DNA of 14,284 nucleotides from DASVDK01 sp036381125 [NCBI: Thermodesulfobacteriota bacterium] (GTDB lineage: Bacteria > DASVDK01). The translations under genes and the position numbers were made by a program. The stretch lies in contig DASVDK010000288.1 of assembly GCA_036381125.1 (NCBI GenBank), forward strand, positions 1 through 14,284. Direction: 5' to 3'. This document shows, piece by piece, positions 1 to 7,457 of this stretch. Every line of letters begins with the position of its first letter. Position 1 is the stretch's first letter. A model generated the notes under the pieces. It saw only the letters and a list, made by a program, of their open reading frames with translations. It was not told the origin of the DNA and searched no databases.

Positions 1-662
1 CCTCCGGCTGCGGCAAGTCGACCCTCCTCGAGGTCATCGCCGGGCTCGTCGCGTCCACCGGCGGCGAGGTCGAGTTCGAGGGGAGGCCGATCGCCGACGG
101 CGTACCGGACGGGGTCGGCGTCGTCTTCCAGGAGGACGCCTGCTTCCCCTGGCTCGACGTGGCCGACAACATCGCCTTCGGGCTGCGCAGGAGCGGCCTC
201 CCCGCCGGCGAGCGGCGGGCGCGCGTCGAGCGGGCGCTCGAGATGATGGGGCTCACCGGCTTCGCGAGGAGCTATCCGGCGCAGCTCTCGGGCGGCATGC
301 GGCAGCGGGTGTGCATCGCCCGGACCCTCGTCATGCAGCCGCGGCTCATCCTCCTCGACGAGCCGTTCGGCGCGCTCGACCAGCAGACGCGGCTGCTCAT
401 GGGCGAGGAGGTCCTCCGCCTCTGGCGCGAGACCGGGGCCACCGTCTTCCTCATCACCCACGCCCTCGACGAGGCCGCCATGCTGGCCGACCGGATCGGC
501 GTCATGTCGGCGCGGCCGGGGCGGCTGCTCGCCACCGTGAGGACCGGCTGGCCCAGGGAGCGCGACAGCCGCGTCGTCGCCGACCCCAGGTTCGGGGCGG
601 TCACCGGCCGGCTCTGGGACTGGCTGCGCGCGGAGTCGCTCAAGGCCATGGGCAGGCCATGA
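1..662 (+). CDS. ABC transporter ATP-binding protein, nitrate/sulfonate/taurine type (5' end outside window)
   Basis: This is the ATPase subunit of an ABC importer, which would hydrolyse ATP at the inner face of the membrane to drive uptake. The reading frame is open from position 3, and the first visible residues are the Walker A motif SGCGKST. About 219 residues are visible, so roughly 40 N-terminal residues are missing. In order they show the Q-loop VFQED (Q43 of the visible part), the signature LSGGMRQR (about 95-102), Walker B LILLDEP with catalytic Glu (about 115-121), the D-loop GALD and the H-loop His in ITHALDEA (about 153). A GTG at 159 follows the Q-loop and cannot be the true start. 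The motif set resembles the SsuB/TauB/NrtD group. The stop overlaps the next start (ATGA), so it is coupled to two permeases. The substrate is unknown because the binding protein is not in view. Confidence 0.95.
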   Translation, partial: SGCGKSTLLEVIAGLVASTGGEVEFEGRPIADGVPDGVGVVFQEDACFPWLDVADNIAFGLRRSGLPAGERRARVERALEMMGLTGFARSYPAQLSGGMRQRVCIARTLVMQPRLILLDEPFGALDQQTRLLMGEEVLRLWRETGATVFLITHALDEAAMLADRIGVMSARPGRLLATVRTGWPRERDSRVVADPRFGAVTGRLWDWLRAESLKAMGRP

Positions 663-1423
663 CCCGGACCGGCAACCGGATCGCCCTCCTGCGAATCGCG
701 GTGCTCGCCGCGGCCGTCGGCCTGCTCGAGGTCCTCTGCCGGACCGGCGTCATCGACAACTTCACCATGCCGCCCCCCTCGCGGATCGTGCGCGACCTCG
801 CGGCCATCCTCGCCTCCGGCACGCTGATGCCGGCCATCCTCAAGACCCTCGGCAACGCCGCCACCGCGTTCGTCCTGGCCGTCTCGGTCGGCGTGACCGC
901 GGCCGTACTCATCCACGCCTTCCGGGGGCTGCGCGAGGCGCTCGACCCCCTCTTCGCGACCTACTACGCCATCCCGGTCCTCGCGTTCTACCCGCTGCTC
1001 ATCATCCTCTTCGGCCTGGGCGACGTGCCGCAGATCGTCATCGCCTTCATGCTCGGGGTGGTCGCCGTCATCGTGAACACGCTGAACGGCCTCGACCGGG
1101 TGCCGCGCGTCCTCCTCAAGACCGCGCGCATCCACCGCATGACGCCGCTCGAGATCGCGTCGAGGGTCACGCTGCCGTACGCCGTGCCGCACGTACTGAC
1201 GGGCGTGCGGCTCGCCATCGCCTACTCGCTCATCGGCATCGTCGGCTCCGAGTTCATCATGTCGAAGGGGGGCATGGGCTTCGAGATCGCCTTCGCCTAC
1301 ATGAGCTTCGACAACGCGACGATGTACCCGCTCATCCTCCTGATCCTCGTGGTCTCGATCACCGCCAACCTGCTGCTCGCGGCCTGGGAGCGGACGCTCC
1401 TGGCGCGGCGGGGGCTGCGATGA
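659..1423 (+). CDS. ABC transporter permease, SsuC/TauC-like (first of two)
   Basis: This 254-residue inner-membrane permease belongs to the binding-protein-dependent transport family (BPD_transp_1). It has about six hydrophobic helices (roughly residues 8-26, 65-88, 100-120, 124-142, 186-202 and 222-242). The cytoplasmic EAA-like loop that docks on the ATPase lies at about 154-177 (KTARIHRMTPLEIASRVTLP). The length is normal for the SsuC/TauC/NrtB group. The ATG at 659 was chosen because it overlaps the ATPase stop by 4 bp and gives the expected short cytoplasmic N-terminus; the same frame is open further upstream, but that part only runs antisense to, or out of frame with, the ATPase. Its own stop again overlaps the next start by 4 bp. 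It probably forms a heterodimer with the following permease, since the two are related but clearly different in sequence. Confidence 0.93.
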   Translation: MTRTGNRIALLRIAVLAAAVGLLEVLCRTGVIDNFTMPPPSRIVRDLAAILASGTLMPAILKTLGNAATAFVLAVSVGVTAAVLIHAFRGLREALDPLFATYYAIPVLAFYPLLIILFGLGDVPQIVIAFMLGVVAVIVNTLNGLDRVPRVLLKTARIHRMTPLEIASRVTLPYAVPHVLTGVRLAIAYSLIGIVGSEFIMSKGGMGFEIAFAYMSFDNATMYPLILLILVVSITANLLLAAWERTLLARRGLR

Positions 1424-2172
1424 GCGGCGCCGCGGCGGCGAGGCGCTGGCGCGGGCCGGCGGCCCTGATCGTGGGCCTCCTGGTCCTCTGGCAGCTTCTC
1501 TACCTGCTCGCCGGCGAGGTCGCCCTCAGGACGCCGGCCCAGACGGTCGCGTACACGCTCTCGCTCGTCCCCCAGGACGCCTTCTGGACGCACGTCGAGG
1601 AGTCGGCCACGGCCTTCGGGGCCGCGCTCGCGATCGCCGTGGCGTCCGGCCTCGCCATCGGGCTGCTCCTCGGCTTCCACCGGCTCTCCGGCGACGTGGG
1701 GGAGCCGATGCTCGTCGCCGTCTACTCCATACCGAAGGTGACCCTCTACCCCATCGTGCTGCTCGCCTTCGGCCTCGGGATGCCGGCCAAGATCGCCTTC
1801 GGCGCCATCCACGGCTTCGTGCCGATCGCCCTCTTCACCATCAACGCCGTGCGCAACATCCGGCCCATCCTCGTCAAGACCGGCCGCGTGCTGAGGCTCG
1901 GCCCGATCGAGACCGCGACGCGGATCCTCCTGCCCGCCGCGCTGCCGGAGATCTTCACTGGGCTGCGGATCGGCTTCGCGCTCACCCTGATCGGGACCCT
2001 CCTCGGGGAGATGTTCGCCTCTCAGCGCGGCCTCGGCTACATGCTCATGAACGCCATCGGCCTGCACAACGTCGACGTCATCATGTCGGTGACGTTCCTG
2101 CTGATCGTCTTCGCCGCGGTCGTGAGCTCCATCCTCCTGCGCATCGACCGGGCGCTCCATCGGCGGTTCTGA
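1420..2172 (+). CDS. ABC transporter permease, SsuC/TauC-like (second of two)
   Basis: This 250-residue permease is from the same family as the preceding gene. Its helices fall at about residues 14-31, 64-86, 98-120, 124-142, 184-200 and 220-240. The EAA-like loop is at about 153-176 (KTGRVLRLGPIETATRILLP), followed by FTGLRIG and the conserved GEMFASQRGLGY segment. It starts at the ATG in the ATGA overlap with the first permease, so all three ABC genes are probably translated as one coupled unit. It ends 29 bp from the stop of the convergent DUF429 gene, and I see no strong terminator in that gap. Importers of this family usually have one permease gene acting as a homodimer, so a pair implies a heterodimeric channel. 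Riboflavin, thiamine-precursor, sulfonate and nitrate-like substrates are all possible. Confidence 0.93.
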   Translation: MSGAAAARRWRGPAALIVGLLVLWQLLYLLAGEVALRTPAQTVAYTLSLVPQDAFWTHVEESATAFGAALAIAVASGLAIGLLLGFHRLSGDVGEPMLVAVYSIPKVTLYPIVLLAFGLGMPAKIAFGAIHGFVPIALFTINAVRNIRPILVKTGRVLRLGPIETATRILLPAALPEIFTGLRIGFALTLIGTLLGEMFASQRGLGYMLMNAIGLHNVDVIMSVTFLLIVFAAVVSSILLRIDRALHRRF

Positions 2173-2201
2173 GGAGGCGTGAGGGGCGGCGCACGGCGCT
2201 C

Positions 2202-3080
2202 TCAGGCGTAGAGGAAGCCTTCCCGGCGGACCCTTGCGTCGCCTGCGATCCCCTCGTGAGGCGCCGACCGCCAGGCGTCGGCGACGCCCGCCGCGGCGAT
2301 GACGGCGTCCAGCGCGTCCCCGCCGCCGTCGCGCATGATCCGCGCGCGGTCGGTCGCGCCGATCTCCACGTAGGGCCCCAGGCCCTCCAGGATCGCCTGC
2401 CGCGTCCGGCGGCGCCGGCCGGTCAGCGGTCCGCCCTCCGGCTGCTTGTAGGTGTGGTGCGGCAGGCCGAGCCGCTTGAGGGTGGAGCTGGGGCACGTCT
2501 CCACGAGCACCCGCGTCGCTGCTCGGAGGCGCCCGTAGTGGAACGGGAGGATGGCCGTGCCGGGCGATCGACGGAGGGGCCAGAGCACGTCCCGCATGAC
2601 GTGGAACGTCTGGTAGATGATGCGGTAGTGGTAGCAGTCGAACGGCGCCCGCGCCGCCCGGTCCGTCGCCCGGTAGACGTGCTGCGGCCCGCCGCGCGCC
2701 CGCGCGCGAGCCAGGCACCAGAGGCCCAGGTCGTAGCCGTCGGCACGCCAGTCGCGGACGAACCGCATGAGGCCCGCCCACGTCATCCCCGGGTCCAGGA
2801 CCTCGACGGGCAGGCCGAACGGCGCGTCGATCCCCCAGAGCGCGTCGCTCGAGCGGCGGATCATCTCGACCAGGTAGCCCAGCGCGCGCTCCCGCAGCGG
2901 GCTCCCGGCGGCACGTTCCAGGTTGACGAGCTCGACGAGGCGGAGCGCCCGCCGCCCCGCGCGAGGCTCCGCGCGCGCCACCCAGAGCGTCCGGCCCGCG
3001 AGCCTGGCCCCGCTGAAGTCCACGCCGTAGACGGTGGAGAAGCGACGAGCGCGGAGGGCGGCGAGGGAGTATGCGGGCAT
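2202..3080 (-). CDS. DUF429 family protein, predicted RNase H-fold nuclease
   Basis: This 292-residue soluble protein carries the hallmarks of DUF429 (PF04250), a family predicted to adopt an RNase H-like fold and whose biological role is not established. Conserved acidic positions appear in the expected order: YGVDFSGA (D21), GIDAPFGLP (D85), VETCPSSTLKRLG (E194) and DGGGDALDAVIAA (D255/D258). No signal peptide or membrane segment is seen. The ATG at 3080 was chosen because it places YGVDFSGA near residue 20, as is usual; the frame continues open upstream, but that portion is low-complexity antisense of the divergent gene. It is a single-gene unit convergent with the ABC operon and divergent from the membrane-protein gene. 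The assignment to the family is firm; nuclease activity is only a fold-based prediction. Confidence 0.88.
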   Translation of the reverse strand: MPAYSLAALRARRFSTVYGVDFSGARLAGRTLWVARAEPRAGRRALRLVELVNLERAAGSPLRERALGYLVEMIRRSSDALWGIDAPFGLPVEVLDPGMTWAGLMRFVRDWRADGYDLGLWCLARARARGGPQHVYRATDRAARAPFDCYHYRIIYQTFHVMRDVLWPLRRSPGTAILPFHYGRLRAATRVLVETCPSSTLKRLGLPHHTYKQPEGGPLTGRRRRTRQAILEGLGPYVEIGATDRARIMRDGGGDALDAVIAAAGVADAWRSAPHEGIAGDARVRREGFLYA

Positions 3081-3162
3081 GGGCTCGATCAGACCCGGTG
3101 ACCGTGTCGGCGCCGGTCGGCGAGCCGGCGAGCGTCGTGTCGCTCCACGATGCGACGACCCG

Positions 3163-3168
3163 ATTCTA
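3163..3168 (-). promoter_or_regulatory. Possible -10 element for the DUF429 gene
   Basis: On the minus strand this reads TAGAAT, five of six matches to TATAAT, about 80 bp before the DUF429 start and the most AT-rich spot of the divergent spacer. No good -35 box stands 16-18 bp upstream (TCGTCG is the best). I give it as a candidate only. Confidence 0.25.
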
Positions 3169-3254
3169 GCGTCCTTCCCGGTCCCCGACGATGGGTGCGC
3201 GTCGATCGATCGCAGACGTGGCAGACTGGATCGTGTCGCGCGCTCGGAGGCGCC

Positions 3255-3270
3255 GCTCGCCCGGGCGAGC
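3255..3270. repeat. Perfect 16-bp palindrome upstream of the unknown membrane protein
   Basis: The sequence GCTCGCCCGGGCGAGC is its own reverse complement. It ends 17 nt before the ATG at 3288 and about 7 nt before the Shine-Dalgarno-like GGAGG (3278-3282). It could be a protein-binding operator or, in RNA, a hairpin just ahead of the ribosome binding site. GC-rich DNA produces chance palindromes, but 16 perfect bases is long. Confidence 0.45.
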
Positions 3271-3287
3271 AAGCCGCGGAGGCGTCG

Positions 3288-3809
3288 ATGAACCACGCCC
3301 AGACGCTGTTCACGGTCTTCTTCGCGATCTTCTGGAGCTCGGTGGCGACCGCGTGGACCCCGTGGAGGCCCTTTCACTGGCCCGTGGCGCTCCGCAAGGA
3401 GGGCCGCCCCGTGCTCAGGCGGAGCCTCGCAGCGCTCGCCTGCCTGAACCTCCTGCCGGTCGTCACCGCCGCCTGGACCCTCTGGCTCCTCGAGGACTTC
3501 CCCGACGTGATCGAAGGCGGGCTCGGGTCCTGGATCTGGGCGTGCGTCGCCGGCGTCCTGCCGGCCTTCTCCATCTTCGGCTTCTCGCGCTTCTGGATCG
3601 GGCTCGTGGAGGCGTGGCCGGACCGCTTCTACCTGAAGCGCGACGCGCTCTCCAGGCTCGGCCTGCCCGCGAGCTGCGCGGAGGAGGAGGTGGAGCCGTC
3701 GCAGGAGACGCTCCGCCTCCACTGCTCGCGGACCGTCGGCAAGGCCGACCTGATCTCGGGCGCGGTCTACGTGGCGGCGAGCATCCTGATCGCGGCGGTG
3801 GTGGCGTGA
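3288..3809 (+). CDS. Hypothetical membrane protein with four predicted helices
   Basis: I do not recognise this 173-residue protein. It shows four hydrophobic stretches (about residues 6-23, 45-67, 82-108 and 154-172). A basic loop (LRKEGRPVLRR) lies between helices 1 and 2, and a roughly 45-residue polar loop between helices 3 and 4 holds an acidic run (AEEEVEPSQE) and two Cys (C130, C146). It is unusually rich in Trp and Phe in its first half. The ATG at 3288 has GGAGG 5 nt upstream; the frame is open earlier, but the upstream residues are charged and unrelated to a membrane protein. It is followed after 49 bp by pcm on the same strand, so the two may be cotranscribed. Codon usage and length argue for a real gene; no function can be given. 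Confidence 0.75.
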   Translation: MNHAQTLFTVFFAIFWSSVATAWTPWRPFHWPVALRKEGRPVLRRSLAALACLNLLPVVTAAWTLWLLEDFPDVIEGGLGSWIWACVAGVLPAFSIFGFSRFWIGLVEAWPDRFYLKRDALSRLGLPASCAEEEVEPSQETLRLHCSRTVGKADLISGAVYVAASILIAAVVA

Positions 3810-3820
3810 GGCGGCGGCGC

Positions 3821-3839
3821 TCGCCGGGCCGTCCGGCGA
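3821..3839. other. Small hairpin between the membrane protein gene and pcm
   Basis: TCGCCGG pairs with CCGGCGA around a 5-nt loop (GCCGT). No T tract follows, so it is not a convincing terminator. A second weak stem, CCCT (3842-3845 region) with AGGG, overlaps the G-rich ribosome binding site of pcm and could tune its translation. Confidence 0.35.
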
Positions 3840-3858
3840 TCCCTCACGAGGGGGGGCG

Positions 3859-4503
3859 ATGACCGGTCCGCCGGGGGTCGAGGCGCTGATCCGGGCGATC
3901 GAGGCCGAGGGCGTGACCGACTCGCGCGTGCTCGACGCCTTCCGCGCCGTCCGCCGCGACGAGTTCGTGCCGCCCGGCTTCGTCGACCAGGCCTACCGCG
4001 ACCGACCGCTCCCCATCGGCCACGGGCAGGTCACGACGCAGCCGTCGCTGGTCGCGCAGATGGTCGCCGCGCTCCGGCTCGCGCCCGACGACCGCGTGCT
4101 CGAGATCGGCACCGGCCTCGGCTTCCAGGCGGCCGTCCTCTCCCGGCTCTGCCGCGAGGTCGTCACGATCGAGCGCTTCGCCGACCTCGCCCGCGCGGCC
4201 GAGCGGAACCTCGAGCGGGCCGGGATCCGCAACGTGATCGTCCTCGTCGGCGACGGCACGCTCGGCGCCCCGGCGCACGCCCCGTTCCAGGCGGTGATCG
4301 GCGCCGCGGCCGCACCGCGCATCCCGCCGCCCCTCGCCGAGCAACTCGCCGACGGCGGCCGGCTCGTCATGCCCATCGGCCCGGGCGGCGCCGAGGACGT
4401 GGCCGTGTTCGAGAAGCGGGGACGCGAACTCGTCCGACTCGGCTCGGTCGTCCCCGCCGCCTTCGTCCCGATGGTCGGCGCCCACGGGCACGCCGAGGGG
4501 TGA
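3859..4503 (+). CDS. pcm: Protein-L-isoaspartate O-methyltransferase
   Basis: This 214-residue cytoplasmic enzyme would transfer a methyl group from S-adenosylmethionine to L-isoaspartyl residues in damaged proteins, starting their repair. The signatures are clear: RDEFVP (about 33-38), the substrate-side motif TTQPSLVAQM (about 59-68, usually ISQPYIVA), SAM motif I VLEIGTGLGFQAAVLSRL (about 80-97), motif II around VTIERF (E105), GDGTLG (131-136), and AAAPRIPPPLAEQL followed by GGRLVMPIG (150-174). The length is typical of bacterial PCMT. The ATG is preceded by a G7 run, a strong ribosome binding site 2-3 nt away. The PF(D)AII motif reads PFQAVIGAA, a mild departure. It may be cotranscribed with the unknown membrane protein 49 bp upstream, and it ends 33 bp from the convergent MFS gene. 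Confidence 0.93.
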   Translation: MTGPPGVEALIRAIEAEGVTDSRVLDAFRAVRRDEFVPPGFVDQAYRDRPLPIGHGQVTTQPSLVAQMVAALRLAPDDRVLEIGTGLGFQAAVLSRLCREVVTIERFADLARAAERNLERAGIRNVIVLVGDGTLGAPAHAPFQAVIGAAAAPRIPPPLAEQLADGGRLVMPIGPGGAEDVAVFEKRGRELVRLGSVVPAAFVPMVGAHGHAEG

Positions 4504-4536
4504 GGGCGGGCCGATGGCGGGCGTCGCCTCCTCCGG

Positions 4537-5772
4537 CTAACGGGCGGCGGCGGCGGCCGCGCGGCGACGGGCGACGAGGGCCAGCGCACCGCCGGCCGCC
4601 CCGAGAAGCCCGAGCACCAGGAAGGTCGTGCGGTAGGTGCCGACGAGCTCGTACAGACCGGCAAACGCCCCCGGCGCCACGAGCACGCCCCCGAAGCTGA
4701 AGAACATCGCTCCGCCGGTCGCGATGCCGATGGAGCCGGCGCTGCTGAGGCGAGCCACCTCGGCCTGGAAGATGCCGGTCCAGCCGACCGCGCTCGCCCC
4801 GGTCAACACGGCGGTGAGCGCGAAGGCGACGGGGCCCCATCCGGCCTGCAGCGACGCGACGAGCACGCAGGCCGCCGCCGTGACGCCGCCGAGGAGCGCG
4901 AGGAGCTCGAGCGGAGCCCGCAGGCGATCGGCAAGCCAGCCCCAGACGATCCGCCCGCAGAAGGCACTGCCCTGCGCCGTCGCGAGAAGGACCCCGGCGG
5001 CCACGAGCCCCATGCCGACCTCGCTGGTGAGATACGCCACGAGGAAGGTCGTCACCGTCACCTGCACGCCGGCGAAGCAGAGCGCCGCGAGCGCCAACGC
5101 CCGGAGCGGGACCGAGCCCCAGACCACACGCAGACCGGCGAGCGGGCTGGTCCAGATCGCCGCGTCCCGGTCGCGGTCGGCGTCCCAGATGCCACGCCGA
5201 GGCTGCGAGAGGACGGCGAGGGCGAGCGCCGCAGCGGCCACGCCGGCCAGCATCGCCCGCCACCCGAACGCCTGGGCGACCGGCGGCGCCAGGAGCCCCG
5301 CGGCGATGCCTCCGAGCGGCACGCCGGTCTGCTTGATGGAGAAGATCAGGTTGCGGCGGGCCCGCGGCGTCCATCGGCCGAGCAGGTGGCCCGCGGCCGG
5401 GTTCAGGAGGCCGTAGGCGCTCCCGAGCGCGATCGAGCCGGCGGCGATCGCCGGGGCCGTGCCGAGCGCCTCGACGCCGAGCCCGAGCGCCGTGACGAGC
5501 ATGGCAACCTGCCCGGTCCGAGAGCCGCCGAGCCGGCGGACCAGACCGCCCGCAATCGGCGACGCCAGCGTCGCGGCCAGGTAGACCAGGCTGACCTGGA
5601 CGCCGATCAGACTCGGCTCGAGGCCGAGCGACGCCGCCACCAGCGGCGCCATCGCCGGCATCACGAGCAGCGCCGCCGCCGCCACCGTCTGGACCGCGGT
5701 TACCTCGGCCAACAGCAGGCCGACGTGCGGCGCCGGTGCGTTCCCCTCCGTGGACCCGTCGAGCGGCGTCAA
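4537..5772 (-). CDS. MFS family transporter
   Basis: This 411-residue inner-membrane secondary transporter of the major facilitator superfamily has about 12 hydrophobic segments. A motif-A-like loop GLVRRLGGSRTG is at about 76-87, and the segment FSIKQTGVPLGGIAAGLLAP is at about 144-163. A central charged loop near residues 190-206 (RRGIWDADRDRD) separates the two six-helix halves. The frame stays open far upstream, but that part is only antisense-like shadow within the amidohydrolase gene. The best start is TTG at 5772, which overlaps the amidohydrolase stop by 4 bp (TTGA) and leaves about 20 residues before the first helix; a GGGAGG lies about 11 nt upstream. The first ATG (M38) would cut helix 1. 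Coupling to the amidohydrolase suggests transport of that enzyme's substrate or product; the direction and compound are unknown. Confidence 0.88.
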   Translation of the reverse strand: MTPLDGSTEGNAPAPHVGLLLAEVTAVQTVAAAALLVMPAMAPLVAASLGLEPSLIGVQVSLVYLAATLASPIAGGLVRRLGGSRTGQVAMLVTALGLGVEALGTAPAIAAGSIALGSAYGLLNPAAGHLLGRWTPRARRNLIFSIKQTGVPLGGIAAGLLAPPVAQAFGWRAMLAGVAAAALALAVLSQPRRGIWDADRDRDAAIWTSPLAGLRVVWGSVPLRALALAALCFAGVQVTVTTFLVAYLTSEVGMGLVAAGVLLATAQGSAFCGRIVWGWLADRLRAPLELLALLGGVTAAACVLVASLQAGWGPVAFALTAVLTGASAVGWTGIFQAEVARLSSAGSIGIATGGAMFFSFGGVLVAPGAFAGLYELVGTYRTTFLVLGLLGAAGGALALVARRRAAAAAAR

Positions 5773-7457
5773 TCCGACGTCGGCCTCCCGGCCGCCCCCT
5801 CGTGGACGATCCGCCCGCCGACCATCGTGAGGTCCACCCGCAGGTCCTTGATCGCGTCCTCGGGACAGGTGAGCGGGTTGCCGTCGAGGACGACCAGGTC
5901 GGCGTCCTTGCCCGGCTCGATCGAGCCGCGCCGGTCCTCGCTCCAGGTAAGGAGGTGCCCCGTCTGTGCCGTCAGCCGGAGCGCCTCCTCGCGACCGAGC
6001 CGGCTCTCGCCGAGGCGGCGCCTCGAGTCGCCGTCCCATCGGACGAGCGCCTCCCACATGGTCCAGAGCATCGGCACCGGCACCCCGTCGGTGCCGAGCG
6101 CGACCGGGACGCCGGCGTCGAGAAGCTCGCGGATCGGCACCCCCTGCTGGCCGAGCCCGTCGAGCCCGTACCGGTCGCTCGCGAGGTAGAGGAAGCCCGG
6201 GACGACCGTCGCGATCACGCCGAGGCGCTTCATCCGGCGAAGCTGGTCCGGCGTCGCCTGGTTCACGTGGATCATCACCCAGCGCCGATCGCGGATCGGG
6301 ACCTCCCGGTCGATCGCCTCGTACGCCGAGAGCGCGTACTCGAGGTCTCGGCTCACGATGCAGCTCACCCGCAGGCCGAGGCGCGCCGCCTCGAGCCCCA
6401 GTCGGATGAACCGTCCGTGGTCCATCGCCTGGTAGAAGTGGCCGGCCCACTGCTCGTAGGGGTAGCCCGAGGCGACGAGCGCCCCGACCCGCGGGTCGGC
6501 CACGCCGCCGAAGGTGACCCCCTCGACCCGCAAGAAGTCGTCGCCGATGCCTTCCTCGCTCGCGAGGCCGGCGTAGTGGTAGAGGAGGTCCGCCAGCCGC
6601 GCCTCGTCGAAGACCGCGCTCGGCAGGCTCACCGGCGTGTGCATCCGGAGCGTCAGCTCGCCCCTCGCCTGCACCGTCCGGTAGGCGCGGATCACCGCCG
6701 GGGTGAGGGCGTGCCCCTCGAAGACGGCCGTCGTGCCGGCGGCCGTGAAGGTGCGCACCCCCTGCCGGACCCCCTCGACCCGGTCCTCCTGGGTGAACCG
6801 GGGGAGCATCCGGAAGAGCGTGTACTCGAGCACCGGGACGTAGTTCCGCTCGAGGAAGACGCCGGTCGGCTCCCCCCGGGCGTCGCGCACGATCTCCACG
6901 TTGTGCGGGGCGGCCGTGTCGCGCGTGACGCCGGCCCGGGCAAGCGCCTGCGAGTTGGCGACCGAGGGGAAGGGGCGGTGACTCCACCAGCCCCAGACCG
7001 CGCGGATGTAGACCGGATTGTCGGGGGCCGCGGCATCGAGGTCGTGTCGGGTCGGGAAGCGCCCCTCCTCGAGCTCCTCCGGGCGGCTCACGTAGTCGTG
7101 CGGCGGGCTCCCCATCGGCATGAGGACGATCCACTCGCCCGGCTTCGCCGTGCGCGCCGCCTCGCGGACCACCTCGACGATCGCCTCGACCGAGCGGAGG
7201 CCCTCGATCGGGATGCCGCCGCGCGTCTTGAGCCCCTCGCGGTCGACGTGGGGATGGGCGTCGAAGAGGCCCGGCACGATCGTGCGGCCGCCGAGGTCGA
7301 TCCGGCGCGTGTTCGGGCCGGCGTGCGCCTCGAGCGCCGCCGTGGGGCCCACCGCGAGGATCCGCCCGCCGCGGACCGCCACCGCCTCGGCAATCGTCGA
7401 GGCGCGATCGAGCGTCACGATGCTGCCGCCGTGAAGGATCAGGTCCGCTTCGGCCAT
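5769..7457 (-). CDS. Amidohydrolase family 3 (YtcJ-like) protein with altered metal-site motifs
   Basis: This 562-residue protein of the amidohydrolase superfamily has the N- and C-terminal beta-sandwich parts (ILHGGSIVTLD at about 7-17; GSIEPGKDADLVVLDGNPL near 511-529). The barrel begins with GLFDAHPHVD, giving the metal-binding HxH (H68, H70). The conserved LGTDG Asp (D457) and a His in MIHVN (H397) are present. By my eye alignment, the usual family-3 motif HAxGD is replaced by CIVSRD (366-371), and the usual VKxxxDG segment reads VTFGGVADP, so a metal ligand may be lost. It is probably cytoplasmic, as no signal peptide is seen. The ATG at 7457 was chosen over one at 7493 because it has AGGGGGG 3-4 nt upstream and begins right before the first strand. 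It is the first gene of a two-gene unit with the MFS transporter. Activity on an amide or cyclic amide is plausible; the substrate is unknown. Confidence 0.9.
   Translation of the reverse strand: MAEADLILHGGSIVTLDRASTIAEAVAVRGGRILAVGPTAALEAHAGPNTRRIDLGGRTIVPGLFDAHPHVDREGLKTRGGIPIEGLRSVEAIVEVVREAARTAKPGEWIVLMPMGSPPHDYVSRPEELEEGRFPTRHDLDAAAPDNPVYIRAVWGWWSHRPFPSVANSQALARAGVTRDTAAPHNVEIVRDARGEPTGVFLERNYVPVLEYTLFRMLPRFTQEDRVEGVRQGVRTFTAAGTTAVFEGHALTPAVIRAYRTVQARGELTLRMHTPVSLPSAVFDEARLADLLYHYAGLASEEGIGDDFLRVEGVTFGGVADPRVGALVASGYPYEQWAGHFYQAMDHGRFIRLGLEAARLGLRVSCIVSRDLEYALSAYEAIDREVPIRDRRWVMIHVNQATPDQLRRMKRLGVIATVVPGFLYLASDRYGLDGLGQQGVPIRELLDAGVPVALGTDGVPVPMLWTMWEALVRWDGDSRRRLGESRLGREEALRLTAQTGHLLTWSEDRRGSIEPGKDADLVVLDGNPLTCPEDAIKDLRVDLTMVGGRIVHEGAAGRPTSD

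Noticed and set aside
3203-3212. CGATCGATCG palindrome in the divergent spacer
   Set aside because: It is short and of a simple repeated composition, so chance is a sufficient explanation.
4504-4536. Possible bidirectional terminator between pcm and the MFS gene
   Set aside because: Only a 4-bp GC stem can be drawn in the 33-bp gap, and there is no T tract on either strand.
4537-7134. A single 865-codon open frame on the minus strand covering the MFS gene and much of the amidohydrolase region
   Set aside because: Only the last 411 codons look like a protein. The earlier part is Arg/Gly/Pro-rich, lies out of frame within the amidohydrolase gene, and is explained by GC-rich codon bias.
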